Shown here: one piece after another, positions 52,163-61,024 of the stretch | Layout: each line of letters opens with the position of its first letter | Position numbering within the stretch: position 1 is the first letter of the stretch | Source: Brevibacterium jeotgali | GTDB taxonomy: Bacteria; Actinomycetota; Actinomycetes; Actinomycetales; Brevibacteriaceae | NCBI RefSeq assembly: GCF_900169175.1 | Contig: NZ_FXZM01000004.1 | Location: 62,001 to 126,000 of the forward strand | Reading direction: 5' to 3' | DNA length: 64,000 nt | The notes under the pieces: model-generated | The model's database searches: none | Told to the model about the DNA's origin: nothing | What the model saw: only the letters and a program-made list of their open reading frames with translations | Program-made: the position numbers and the translations under genes

Positions 52163-52196
52163 ACGACGGGCCCCGCCGCACGGCGGGGCCCGTCGT
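52163..52196 (+). terminator. Terminator hairpin
   Basis: 16-base perfect arms (52163-52178 and 52181-52196) around a 2-base loop, followed by CTGCTTCTC. It ends the tandem-paralogue transcript. Confidence 0.8.
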
Positions 52197-52363
52197 CTGC
52201 TTCTCGTACCACGGCGTACACCGCGCGTGGCGCCGCCGAGTCGCTCCTGCGATGTGCCAGTATGTCGGGTGGACAGACACACCCCTGTGAGTGCAGGTGC
52301 GCCGTGCACGGACGGTCCGTACGGGTCGCACCTCTTCTTCCCCGACGAACAGAGGTTCTTGAC

Positions 52364-53974
52364 ATGCATGCGCGACCCCTCGTCGCCGCAGTCGGTGGTA
52401 CGGCTGCGCTCCTGACGCTCTTCGCCGCCGGTGCGGCTCCCTCGATCGCCGCGGTCGAGGAGAAGCCGGCACTCACGGAATCCGAACTCACGGACGTCGA
52501 CCAGGCCGGCCTGGAGCTCCCGGGCGCCCGATCGTCATCGGCCACGACCTTCGCGGCGAGCGGTGCGAGTCTCACCGATCGGATCACCAATCTGCCATCG
52601 CTGCTGCGTGCCCCCGGCGCCCACGTGCAGCACTCCGCTGCCGCAGCGACGAACATGTCCGGCACGCACGGTGCGACGACGAACATGTCCGGCACGCACG
52701 GCTCCGTGTCACATACGACGGAGGACGGCATCACGATCGCCGGTCTGACGGACGAGATCGACATGCCGGACGACGGGCTGGGAATCGTCGGCCTCGTGTA
52801 CGACGAGCAGTCCGACGTCGACTTCGAGATCCGCACGAAGCAGGACGGCGAATGGTCGAGCTGGACCCGGCTCGACAGCGACGACACAGGACAGGGCGAC
52901 CCCGGCACCGACCCGTATCACGTGGCCGGCGCACAGGGCGCACAGGTGCGGATCCTGGGCGATGGATGGGAGCCGCAGGGCACCCGGGTGCTCCTCGTCG
53001 ACCCGGTCCGCCGCGATTCCGACGCCGAGGCGGTGCAGGACAACGTTCCCGTCGCCCCGCAGCAGGCGACTGAGGAGCCGGAGTCGGGTGCCGATCCTGA
53101 CGCCGGTGCCGGTGCCGGCGTCAGGATCGGCAGCCCAGGAGCCCTGGACGTCGATGCCGACTCGGACAGCGGCCCAGGGGTCCTGGACGTCGGTGCTGCG
53201 GGGACCGACGCACGGCAGATGTCGTACATGCCGGGCGATGCCACCGTCGCGCAGCCCCTGGCCGGATCGGTGAAGAAGGCGGACAGGCCGACGATCCGCA
53301 GCCGTGACGACTGGGGTGCTGATGAATCCATCGGCAGCACCGATCCGGCGATCGCCGACGACGCGACGGCGGCCATCGTCCATCACACCGCCGGCGCGAA
53401 CGACTACGACGCAGAGGACGTGCCCGCCATCCTGCGCGGCATCCACTCCTTCCACGTCGAGGGGCAGGGCTGGGACGACGTCGGCTACAACATGTTCGCG
53501 GACAAGTACGGCCGCCTCTGGGAAGGCCGTGCGGGCGGGCTGTCGAAGGCCGTCGTCGGAGCGCACGCCGTGGGCTACAACACCGGGACGTTCGGCATCT
53601 CCGTGCTGGGCACGTTCGAGTCGAAGGCACCGCCGCAGAAGACGCTCGACGCGGTCAGCGGCGCGATCGCCTGGAAGCTCTCGCTCAGCGGTACGTCTGC
53701 GGACGCGAAGACGACCGTGGCCGGCGAGACGATGCGCACCGTGATCGGCCACCGCGACGTGGGCACGACCAGCTGCCCCGGGGACGCGTTCTACTCCGCT
53801 CTGGGCGACGTGCGCTCCACCGCCGTCGCGATGCAGGAGGGTGAGCGCAGCGTCGACTCGCAGCCCGACGAGGACGAGAAGAAGTCCGGGGACGAGAAGT
53901 CTGGCGATGCGGATGCAGACGACGGCCTCGGCGCCGGTGTCGAGCAGCTGTCGCCCGGGGTCGCTGACGCCTGA
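52364..53974 (+). CDS. Secreted N-acetylmuramoyl-L-alanine amidase (PGRP/amidase_2 domain)
   Basis: A 536-residue protein. The signal peptide ends near ASIAA (about residue 28). Residues 30-300 are an acidic, repeat-rich region with a tandem (T-NMSGTHG) duplication and an SWTRLDSDD sandwich-like segment. The C-terminal PGRP domain has the zinc ligands H340/H341 (IVHHTAG), H463 (IGHRDVG) and C471 (TTSCPG), with WDDVGYNMF and WEGRAGG. It hydrolyses the amide between muramic acid and L-Ala in the wall. ATG 52364 gives the signal peptide; the upstream open frame is noncoding. The C-terminal tail is Asp/Glu/Lys-rich. Confidence 0.9.
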   Translation: MHARPLVAAVGGTAALLTLFAAGAAPSIAAVEEKPALTESELTDVDQAGLELPGARSSSATTFAASGASLTDRITNLPSLLRAPGAHVQHSAAAATNMSGTHGATTNMSGTHGSVSHTTEDGITIAGLTDEIDMPDDGLGIVGLVYDEQSDVDFEIRTKQDGEWSSWTRLDSDDTGQGDPGTDPYHVAGAQGAQVRILGDGWEPQGTRVLLVDPVRRDSDAEAVQDNVPVAPQQATEEPESGADPDAGAGAGVRIGSPGALDVDADSDSGPGVLDVGAAGTDARQMSYMPGDATVAQPLAGSVKKADRPTIRSRDDWGADESIGSTDPAIADDATAAIVHHTAGANDYDAEDVPAILRGIHSFHVEGQGWDDVGYNMFADKYGRLWEGRAGGLSKAVVGAHAVGYNTGTFGISVLGTFESKAPPQKTLDAVSGAIAWKLSLSGTSADAKTTVAGETMRTVIGHRDVGTTSCPGDAFYSALGDVRSTAVAMQEGERSVDSQPDEDEKKSGDEKSGDADADDGLGAGVEQLSPGVADA

Positions 53975-54036
53975 TCTCCTGCCGCGGGAGGCGTGACCTG
54001 CGTCCCCTGCGCAGGCCGAGTCGGTAGGGTCTGAAC

Positions 54037-54699
54037 ATGACGATCACACAGACCCTCGATCATCTCGTCTACGTCGTTCCCGATCTGGAGGCCGGAGTCG
54101 CGGACTTCGCCCGGGCCACCGGTGTGCAGCCCGTCTTCGGCGGTGCCCACGAAGGGCGCGGGACCGCCAACTACCTCGTGCGGCTGCAGCCGGCCGGCTG
54201 GGCGGAGGAGCCGCGTCCGCTCACGTACCTGGAGATCTTGGGGCCCGACCCCGAGCAGGACCTCGAGGAGGGTGCCGTGCGTCCGCTGGGCGTCGACGAG
54301 GTCGATGCCCCGCGGCTGCAGACCTGGGCGATCCACCCCGCGGGCTTCGACGCGGTCGTCGCCCGAGCGCAGCAGGAGGGCGTCGACTTCGGGGAGGTGC
54401 AGGACCTGTCGCGCCGCACTCCGGAGGGCGAGCTCCTGGAATGGCGACTCACGGTGCGCGGCGCGCTGCCGTTCGGCGGACTGCAGCCGTTCCTCATCGA
54501 CTGGGGCGACTCACCGCACCCGGCGGCGAAGGACCTGCCCGTCCTCACCCTCGAGTCGCTCACTCTCACCCACTCGGACGCGACGGCGGTGCGGCCGCCC
54601 CTGGGCATCCTCGGCGCCGACGGCACCGATGTCGAGCAGGGCACGGACGTGAGCATGAGCGCACGGCTGGGCACCCCCAACGGCACTGTCACACTCTGA
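54037..54699 (+). CDS. VOC-family protein (glyoxalase-like), copy 1
   Basis: A 220-residue protein. LDHLVYVVPDLEAGVADFARATGV and AHEGRGTANYLVRL open a glyoxalase-like fold, followed by LTYLEILGPDPEQD, LLEWRLTVRG and QPFLIDWGDSPHP. The His near the start and the Glu in YLEIL may bind a metal. The reaction is unknown. It is followed one base after its stop by a paralogue, so it probably arose by tandem duplication. Confidence 0.82.
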   Translation: MTITQTLDHLVYVVPDLEAGVADFARATGVQPVFGGAHEGRGTANYLVRLQPAGWAEEPRPLTYLEILGPDPEQDLEEGAVRPLGVDEVDAPRLQTWAIHPAGFDAVVARAQQEGVDFGEVQDLSRRTPEGELLEWRLTVRGALPFGGLQPFLIDWGDSPHPAAKDLPVLTLESLTLTHSDATAVRPPLGILGADGTDVEQGTDVSMSARLGTPNGTVTL

Positions 54700-54700
54700 C

Positions 54701-55510
54701 GTGGGCATGAGGGCCGACGGCCGGACCGTCGTGGGCGAGGCTGTCGCAGGCGTGCCGGGCACGTTCGACCACCTCGTCGTCGCGGTGCCGGACCTCGCGG
54801 CGGGCGTCGCCGAGTTCGAGCAGCTGACCCGCGTGCGCTCCGTCCCGGGCGGGAGCCATCCCGGCCGCGGCACGGCCAACCACCTCGTGCCGATGGTGCC
54901 CCGGGGATGGGGCGCGGAGTCCCTGACGTACCTGGAGATCCTGGGGCCCGATCCGGAGCAGGACTCCGCGCTCGCCGCGCGCTCCCTGCCGGGGGTGACC
55001 GGGATCTGCGCCCAGCGGTGGGCGGTGCGCCCGGACGATCTCGACGGCACGGTCCAGGCAGCGGACGCGGCAGGCGTCGACTACGGGAGCGTCTTCGACA
55101 TGGCGCGCTCGACGCCGGACGGGGGACGCCTCGAATGGCGACTCACCCGCCGGGCGCCTCTGGCCTTCGGCGGCGCGCAGCCGTTCCTCATCGACTGGGG
55201 CACGTCGCCCCACCCGGCCGACACCCTGCGGGAGCACTCGAGCGGCCGGACCGCACCTGCAGTACCGGCCGGGGCCTCGGGCGATTTCTCGGGGGAGTCC
55301 ACCTCCTCGGTCGTGACCGAGCCCGCCGTCACCCTGGACGCTCTTGAGTTCTTCGGACCGGATCAGACGGGGCTGACAGCCGCGATCGGGACTCTGGCGG
55401 CGGCCCGGACCGTGGTGGCCGAGGCGTCAGAGCCGGGCTTCCGGGCGGTGCTCAGCACCCCGCGCGGCGAATTGACGATCACGAGCGTGCGGTCGGCCGA
55501 GGGCGTCTGA
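54701..55510 (+). CDS. VOC-family protein (glyoxalase-like), copy 2
   Basis: A 269-residue paralogue of the upstream gene: FDHLVVAVPDLAAGVAEFEQL, SHPGRGTANHLVPM, LTYLEILGPDPEQD, LEWRLTRRAPLAFGGAQPFLIDWG. It has an extra linker (about 180-215, Gly/Ser/Thr-rich) before the last strands. The start is GTG 54701 or ATG 54707. Its stop is 3 bases before the LysR gene, so all three may be cotranscribed. Confidence 0.82.
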   Translation: MGMRADGRTVVGEAVAGVPGTFDHLVVAVPDLAAGVAEFEQLTRVRSVPGGSHPGRGTANHLVPMVPRGWGAESLTYLEILGPDPEQDSALAARSLPGVTGICAQRWAVRPDDLDGTVQAADAAGVDYGSVFDMARSTPDGGRLEWRLTRRAPLAFGGAQPFLIDWGTSPHPADTLREHSSGRTAPAVPAGASGDFSGESTSSVVTEPAVTLDALEFFGPDQTGLTAAIGTLAAARTVVAEASEPGFRAVLSTPRGELTITSVRSAEGV

Positions 55511-55513
55511 TAC

Positions 55514-56401
55514 GTGAACACCACGCTGTTGGAAGCATTCGTGGCCCTGGCGGAAGAACGCCACTTCGGTCGCGCCGCCGCCCGACTCCACCTGACGCAG
55601 CCTGCGGTCTCACAGCAGGTGAAGCGGTTGGAGAAGGAGCTGGGCACCGAACTGTTCGAGCGCCATCCGCGCGGCGTGCGCCTGACAGCGGCCGGATTCC
55701 GCCTTCTGGAGAAGGCCCGGGGCGTCCTGGCTGACGTCGCAGAGATCAGGTCGACGGCAGACGGGAGCAGCGCAAGCCTGCACGGGAGGCTTCGGATCGG
55801 GTATTCGGGCTACCACGTCGCGAACTTCCTGCCGAGGCTGCTGCGGCGCCTCCACGATGAGCACCCGTCGATCGCCGTCAGCCTGACCTCCGACATGCAC
55901 GGAGGGCTGGCGCCGAAGGCGGTCCTCGATGGAAGCGTCGATTTCGCCTTCTCTCGCGAGATGCACCACGGCGAACATGTCGGGAGCCACGTGTATGCCG
56001 AGGACGAGGTCCTCATCGCGGTGGCAGAGGACCATCCGCTGGCGAGGCGAGCCAGCGTGAGCATCGAGGACGTGATGGACGAGCCCTTCATCACGTACCC
56101 GTTCGTGCGCGACGGAATGGTCCGCAACCTCATCGGCAGTATGGCGCAGAACTCGGGTGGCGTGTTCTCTGTCCGCTATGCCGTGGCGGATACGCCGATG
56201 ATCCTCGCGCTCGTCGCGGCAGGCCTGGGCGTCGCGCAGACATTCTCCTCCGTGGAGCCCACGCCTGTCCGTGGGGTCCGGCTCCTGCCGCTCGAGGGGA
56301 TGGACCCGCTCGAGAACACGATCATCTGGAATGCATCACGGTCCGCGGATCCGCTCCACAGGGCGTTCATCCGCATCATCGAGGAATCCCTGCCCCACTA
56401 G
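55514..56401 (+). CDS. LysR-family transcriptional regulator
   Basis: A 295-residue LysR protein. The HTH is LEAFVALAEERHFGRAAARL-HLTQPAVSQQVKRLE; the effector domain starts LHGRLRIGYSGYHVANFLP. The GTG start at 55514 lies 3 bases after the VOC gene stop. The catabolic MDR/TPP/SDR operon follows in the same direction, with a palindromic T-N11-A box just after the LysR stop. LysR is therefore the likely activator of that operon. Confidence 0.88.
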   Translation: MNTTLLEAFVALAEERHFGRAAARLHLTQPAVSQQVKRLEKELGTELFERHPRGVRLTAAGFRLLEKARGVLADVAEIRSTADGSSASLHGRLRIGYSGYHVANFLPRLLRRLHDEHPSIAVSLTSDMHGGLAPKAVLDGSVDFAFSREMHHGEHVGSHVYAEDEVLIAVAEDHPLARRASVSIEDVMDEPFITYPFVRDGMVRNLIGSMAQNSGGVFSVRYAVADTPMILALVAAGLGVAQTFSSVEPTPVRGVRLLPLEGMDPLENTIIWNASRSADPLHRAFIRIIEESLPH

Positions 56402-56422
56402 CCCATAAGGGCCCCTTATGGG
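56402..56422. promoter_or_regulatory. Palindromic LysR box upstream of the MDR/TPP/SDR operon
   Basis: CCCATAAGG-GCC-CCTTATGGG is a perfect 9-bp inverted repeat with T-N11-A at its centre (56406-56418), the LysR-type box form. It starts at the base after the LysR stop, so it could also end that transcript. Confidence 0.5.
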
Positions 56423-56565
56423 GATGATGAAGATGAATCATTGGACGCGATCGGAGCGCGCGCATACTGTGACACCAAACACTCAGATGCCGTGGTTGTC
56501 GAGGATCGCTGACTGATTTTCAGGGCCTATTCAGCCGCGCTGCTAGAAAGGCGCGTGCAGCACCA

Positions 56566-57549
56566 ATGAGAGCAGTTCTCGTCGACGATTCTGGTTTTGA
56601 TCTCGTCACTGATTTCCCCCGGCCCGTGCCGTCGGATGGTGAAGTCCTGGTCAAGGTTCTTGCATGTGGAACGTGCGGCAGTGACCTGCACGTGTTCGAG
56701 AAGGACCCCAATTACGCCTGGGTGCGCACGGGCTTCCCGCTGGTGATGGGGCACGAGATCGTGGGCCGTCGAGCCGGTGGCGACGGCGCGTCCCGCGGTG
56801 GTGGTCTGGTCGTCGTCCGGCCGCGCGTCGATGCTGGCGAGGATGGCAGCCCGGTGCGGATCGGCTGGGATCGTCAGGGAGGTTTCGCGGAGTACGTCGT
56901 CGTGCCCGAGGAAAGCGTCCTCGACATCGCTGACGGGATCAGCGTGACCTCCGCGGCGCTGGCCGAGCCGCTGGCTGTCGCCGTCGCGGCGCTCCGCCGT
57001 TCGGGGGCGGCGGACAGGTTCGGGCCGCAGTTCCGGGCGCAGGTCGTCGGGATGGGGGCTGTCGGCGCACTGGCTGCGTGCGTCCTCGCTGCCGAGGGCT
57101 GCGCGGGGGTGGAGATCGTGGGGACCGAGCGGGACAGGAGCCTCGGCAGCTTCGAGATGCTCGAGGGGTTCGGCCTGGAGCCCGTGCTCCCCGGCGACGC
57201 GTCCGACTCCCGCGATCTCGTCGTCAACGCCGCGGGCAGCGCTGCGGCGGTGAGGGACGGCGTCGGACGGCTCGGGCGATACGGGGTCTTCCTCAACATC
57301 GCCCTCGGCGTGGGGGATGTCTCGCTCAACTTCGACGCGCTGACTCGCCGCGATATCACCCTTGTGAATTCCTATGGAAGCGAAGCAGTCGATTGGACGC
57401 AGACGCTTTCATATATCAATGGAAAGTCATTCGACCCCGCTGGAATCGTCTCGCACGCAGTTCCACTGGAGGACCTTTCACGTGGTTTCTCCATGCTTCA
57501 GGCGGGGCGCGCACGAAAAATACTCGTCGATATCGATATGGAAGGCTGA
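56566..57549 (+). CDS. Zinc-type medium-chain dehydrogenase
   Basis: A 327-residue MDR enzyme. Catalytic zinc ligands are C34/C37 (CGTCGSD) and H63-E64 (MGHEIVG). The Rossmann motif is VVGMGAVGALAA. The structural four-Cys lobe is missing, replaced by a short Gly-rich loop (GGDGASRGGG), which makes the protein shorter than typical 340-350-residue family members. It is followed 6 bases later by the TPP enzyme. The alcohol or sugar-like substrate is unknown. The last ~190 bases have lower GC than the rest of the gene. Confidence 0.85.
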   Translation: MRAVLVDDSGFDLVTDFPRPVPSDGEVLVKVLACGTCGSDLHVFEKDPNYAWVRTGFPLVMGHEIVGRRAGGDGASRGGGLVVVRPRVDAGEDGSPVRIGWDRQGGFAEYVVVPEESVLDIADGISVTSAALAEPLAVAVAALRRSGAADRFGPQFRAQVVGMGAVGALAACVLAAEGCAGVEIVGTERDRSLGSFEMLEGFGLEPVLPGDASDSRDLVVNAAGSAAAVRDGVGRLGRYGVFLNIALGVGDVSLNFDALTRRDITLVNSYGSEAVDWTQTLSYINGKSFDPAGIVSHAVPLEDLSRGFSMLQAGRARKILVDIDMEG

Positions 57550-57555
57550 AGAACA

Positions 57556-59250
57556 GTGAATACCGTCGCAGATGTATTGGCGAAGCGATTGAAGAACCGG
57601 GGTCTCCGGCATTTCTTCGGCCAGAGCCTGCCGTCCAGGCTCGTCCTGTCTCTGGAGGAGCTGGGAGTCGAACAGGTCGCGTATCGGACGGAGAACGCGG
57701 GCGGTGCGATGGCCGACGGCTTCGCGCGTGTGAGCGGCACCGTCCCGGTCGTGACGGCACAGAACGGGCCGGCCGCCACGCTCCTGGTCCCTCCGCTCGT
57801 CGAAGCCAAACTCGTCCGTTCACCCGTGCTTGCCATCGTGCAGGAGGTGCCGAGCCGCTTCCGCGGGAAGAACGCCTTTCAGGAGATCGACCACTTCGAG
57901 CTCTTCCGCTCGAGCACGAAGGCCGTTCTCCGCATCGACGAGCCGGAGCGGGCAGTCGAGACCCTGGACCGTGCGATCGATCTGGCGCGAGGGGGAGTGC
58001 CGGGACCCGTCGTGCTGCTGACCCCGGCTGACATCCTGCTGGAGGACGTCGAGCCTGTCGTGGACGAACAGCCGGCAGGCCTCGAGTTCCCCGCCGATCG
58101 CACAGTGCCGGCATCCAACAGGCTCGCCGAAGCCGTTGACGCGCTCGCGCAGGCCGAACGGCCGCTCGTGGTCGCGGGCGGAGGGGTCCATCGCTCGGGC
58201 GCCACCGAGGCGCTGAGAGAATTCGTGCAGAGGCACCGCGTTCCGGTCGCCACGACCAATATGGGCAAGGGCGCGGTCGACGAAGCCGATCAGCTCTCGA
58301 TCGGAGTCGTCGGCAATGCCATGGCGCCGCGGAGCACGACGCATGGCATGGATGCGCTCATCGCGGAATCGGACGTCGTCCTCGTCGTCGGCGCGCGGAT
58401 GAATGAGAACGGCACCGATTCGTGGAAGCTGTTCCCCCGCTCGGCCACGTATATCCAGGTGGATATCGACCCTGAGGAGCTGGGGCGGAACTATCCGGTG
58501 ATCCGCCTCCTGGGCGACGTCGACGCGACTCTCCGTGAGCTGACCGCAGCGTCCGGATCGCGCGGCACCTTCCTCTCAGCGTTCGACGCCGATTCTGCGA
58601 TCCGACGGATCGCCGAGGTGAAGGCATCGGCGCAGGAGACCGTTTCCGGCGCGGTCGATCTCGAGCAGACGCCGATCAGGCCGGAGCGGATCGTGAAAGA
58701 CCTCGCGGAGGCGGTGCCGGAGGACGCGATCCTCGTGGCCGACGCCAGCTACTCCACGATCTGGCTGTCGAACTACTTCCACGCCGCAGGTGGACGCTAC
58801 GACTTCGTCGAGCCGCGCGGGATGGCCGGGCTGGGCTGGGGCTTCCCGATGGCGATCGGAGCAAAGGTCGCACATCCGGACCGCGAAGTCGTGTGCCTCA
58901 CCGGCGACGGCGGATTCGGACATGTGTGGCAGGAGATGGAGACGCTGGCGCGGATGGGCCGCAAGGTCGTGGTCGTCCTCCTGGACAACGGGATCCTCGG
59001 ATTCCAGAAGCACGCGGAGATCTCGAAGTACAGCGGAACGACCACCGCCACAGAGTTCGCACCGGTCGACCATGCAGGGATCGCGAAGGCATCCGGGATC
59101 GACGCCTTCGACGTGTCCGACCCCGCAGAGCTCGGTCCTGCCATCTCGAAGGCGCTCGACAGCGCGTCCTCGACGCTGATCGTCGTGAAGACCGATCCGC
59201 GCGCGTATCCGCCCATCACCGCTTTCGGCGACATCACTGCGGAGGTGTGA
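57556..59250 (+). CDS. Thiamine pyrophosphate-dependent enzyme (acetolactate synthase-like)
   Basis: A 564-residue TPP enzyme of the acetolactate synthase/benzoylformate decarboxylase family. E46 (YRTENAGGAMADGFAR) activates the cofactor. A central FAD/dinucleotide-like domain begins at RPLVVAGGGVH. The TPP-binding GDG at residues ~450-452 (TGDGGFGHVWQEME) is followed by the conserved DNGILGF. The substrate is not identifiable by motif; decarboxylation or carboligation of a 2-keto acid is likely. GTG 57556 follows weak GAAGAA. It sits between MDR and SDR genes, so the three probably act in sequence. Confidence 0.87.
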   Translation: MNTVADVLAKRLKNRGLRHFFGQSLPSRLVLSLEELGVEQVAYRTENAGGAMADGFARVSGTVPVVTAQNGPAATLLVPPLVEAKLVRSPVLAIVQEVPSRFRGKNAFQEIDHFELFRSSTKAVLRIDEPERAVETLDRAIDLARGGVPGPVVLLTPADILLEDVEPVVDEQPAGLEFPADRTVPASNRLAEAVDALAQAERPLVVAGGGVHRSGATEALREFVQRHRVPVATTNMGKGAVDEADQLSIGVVGNAMAPRSTTHGMDALIAESDVVLVVGARMNENGTDSWKLFPRSATYIQVDIDPEELGRNYPVIRLLGDVDATLRELTAASGSRGTFLSAFDADSAIRRIAEVKASAQETVSGAVDLEQTPIRPERIVKDLAEAVPEDAILVADASYSTIWLSNYFHAAGGRYDFVEPRGMAGLGWGFPMAIGAKVAHPDREVVCLTGDGGFGHVWQEMETLARMGRKVVVVLLDNGILGFQKHAEISKYSGTTTATEFAPVDHAGIAKASGIDAFDVSDPAELGPAISKALDSASSTLIVVKTDPRAYPPITAFGDITAEV

Positions 59251-59252
59251 CG

Positions 59253-60086
59253 ATGCGTTCCTCGCAGACTGCCGGGAGCCGATCACCGCACCTCGCGGGG
59301 CAGGTGGCGATCGTGACGGGAGCCAGCAGGGGGCTCGGGCTCGAGTATGCACTCACACTGGCACGATCCGGAGCGGTCGTGGTGGTGCAGGACCGTGACT
59401 TCTCTCAGTTCGGCGAACATGCGGCGCCTGACGGCGCAGCCCGCTCAGCGGTGCAGGAGCTCGACGCGATCGGGGCCGAGTACCGGATCGCCGAGTTCGA
59501 CGCGAGTGACGAAGCGCAGATGAAGGCACTCGTCGACTCCGTGGTGGAAGAGTTCGGATCGATCGACATCGCCGTCGCCAATGCGGGAGGCGGGACCGGA
59601 TCGATCGGCGACTCGAGGGCGTCGTCGCTGGCGGGAGCCGATTTCGAGGCCGTCTTCAGAGGGAATGTCCTCACTGCCGTGTCCTTGGTCGGAGCCGTGG
59701 CGCCGCATATGAAGGAGCAGCAGTACGGACGTCTCGTCCTGGTGAGCTCGCAGGGCGGAATGAGAGCGAACACCCGTGGAAACTACGCGCATTACGGAAG
59801 CATGAAGTCCGCGATCATCAGCTACATGCGGAACCTCGCTCAGGACCTGGGCGAGTACTCGATCACCGTCAATGCGATCGCGCCAGGCTATATCGGAACG
59901 GATCGCATGATGCGTCAGTTCGAGTCGGTGGGCATTGACGAGATCGAAGGCCGTACAGCACTGGACCGCATCGGCACCGCACAGGAGTGCGCCGCCTCAG
60001 TCGATTTCCTGGTGTCTCCGGCGGCCTCGTACATCACGGGTTCACTGCTGACGATCGACGGTGGTTCGGTCCGCAACGGTGCGTGA
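59253..60086 (+). CDS. Short-chain dehydrogenase/reductase
   Basis: A 277-residue SDR: TGASRGLGLEY, VANAGGGTGS (longer than usual NAG loop), catalytic Ser (LVSSQGGMR) and YGSMKSAI (Y-x3-K), then APGYIGTD and the C-terminal TIDGGSVRNG. ATG 59253 follows GGAGG by 5 bases and lies 2 bases after the TPP gene stop. It probably oxidises or reduces a product of the same pathway. It is the last gene of the operon. Confidence 0.88.
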   Translation: MRSSQTAGSRSPHLAGQVAIVTGASRGLGLEYALTLARSGAVVVVQDRDFSQFGEHAAPDGAARSAVQELDAIGAEYRIAEFDASDEAQMKALVDSVVEEFGSIDIAVANAGGGTGSIGDSRASSLAGADFEAVFRGNVLTAVSLVGAVAPHMKEQQYGRLVLVSSQGGMRANTRGNYAHYGSMKSAIISYMRNLAQDLGEYSITVNAIAPGYIGTDRMMRQFESVGIDEIEGRTALDRIGTAQECAASVDFLVSPAASYITGSLLTIDGGSVRNGA

Positions 60087-60383
60087 CGGTTCACCGGGCA
60101 CGATCGGTACGAGTGACGTGGCGCAGGCGACGCTGACGGCTGCCAGCTGCTCTTCGCCTCGGCGTCGTCCTGCACCTCGGTCCCGAATCTGCAGGACGTG
60201 AGCTGCAGCGAGGACGACTGCTCAGGGGATCGCATTCTCCAGCAGTCGTCTCCGCAGCGCAGGTGACGTCTGAGCACCCGCGGGCGGCGGAGAAGCCCAG
60301 CAGGCCAGACGATCTATAAGGGTGCGGAACTCTGCCCAGTACCGATGTCCTTGCCGTGAGGACCGGAACAATACGGGGTGAAT

Positions 60384-60430
60384 GACAACGGCTGTCCCCC
60401 GCTCGAGCCGAGCGGGGGACAGCCGTTGTC
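60384..60430. terminator. Bidirectional terminator hairpin; rest of intergenic region empty
   Basis: 22-base perfect arms (60384-60405 and 60409-60430) around a 3-base loop lie between convergent SDR (+) and ABM (-) genes. The 297 bases before it (60087-60383) show no other feature. Confidence 0.88.
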
Positions 60431-60447
60431 GTCTGCCGCGGACGGGC

Positions 60448-60768
60448 TCAGTCGAGCGTCAGCTCGCCCATCTCCTCCCACCCGTCTCCGTCGACCTGAC
60501 GCGAGATGATGCGCGGAGTCTTCGCGAGGTGCGGGCGGATCGACTCGAGGCCCGCCTTGAAGTGGTCGCTGTTGACGTGGGGGCCGGCGCCCTCATCGGT
60601 GAAGCCCTCGACGAGCACGTACTCGTTGTCGTTCTCCAGGCTCTTCGACCAGTCGAAGAAGAGATTGCCCTCCTCGGCGCGGGTGGCCTCGGTGAACTCG
60701 CGGACGGCCTCCGGGAAGCCCTCGACGCTCTCCGGCTTGACCTCGAAACGGACGACGATGAAGTACAC
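60448..60768 (-). CDS. ABM-domain monooxygenase-like protein (YgiN-type)
   Basis: A 106-residue protein with the antibiotic-biosynthesis-monooxygenase ferredoxin-like fold: MYFIVVRFEVKPESVEGF, TRAEEGNLFFDWSKSLEN, YVLVEGFTDEGAGPHVNSDHF. These are small cofactor-free quinol-monooxygenase relatives. It stands alone behind a terminator. The region 60769-61024 between it and the CoA-transferase gene has no further feature. Confidence 0.82.
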   Translation of the reverse strand: MYFIVVRFEVKPESVEGFPEAVREFTEATRAEEGNLFFDWSKSLENDNEYVLVEGFTDEGAGPHVNSDHFKAGLESIRPHLAKTPRIISRQVDGDGWEEMGELTLD

Positions 60769-61024
60769 GGTTCCTCCTGCGGGATCGACTCACATGGTGT
60801 TCCACCCATCCTCTCACCGACTGCGTGTGCTCGAGATGCAGCGGGGAGCGCGGGGCTGACACGGGGTGGAGCAGCGGGTGGACGGGGTCGACGGCCAGAT
60901 GAGTGCAGGCGGTCTCAGAACCGTGCAGCCCGCTTGTCCCGCCGCGGCGCGATGGAGGAGAGTGTCCGTCACACGCGAAGCACGCGGATCTGCACCTGAG
61001 CACGACTCCGAGGAGGGCGCACAC

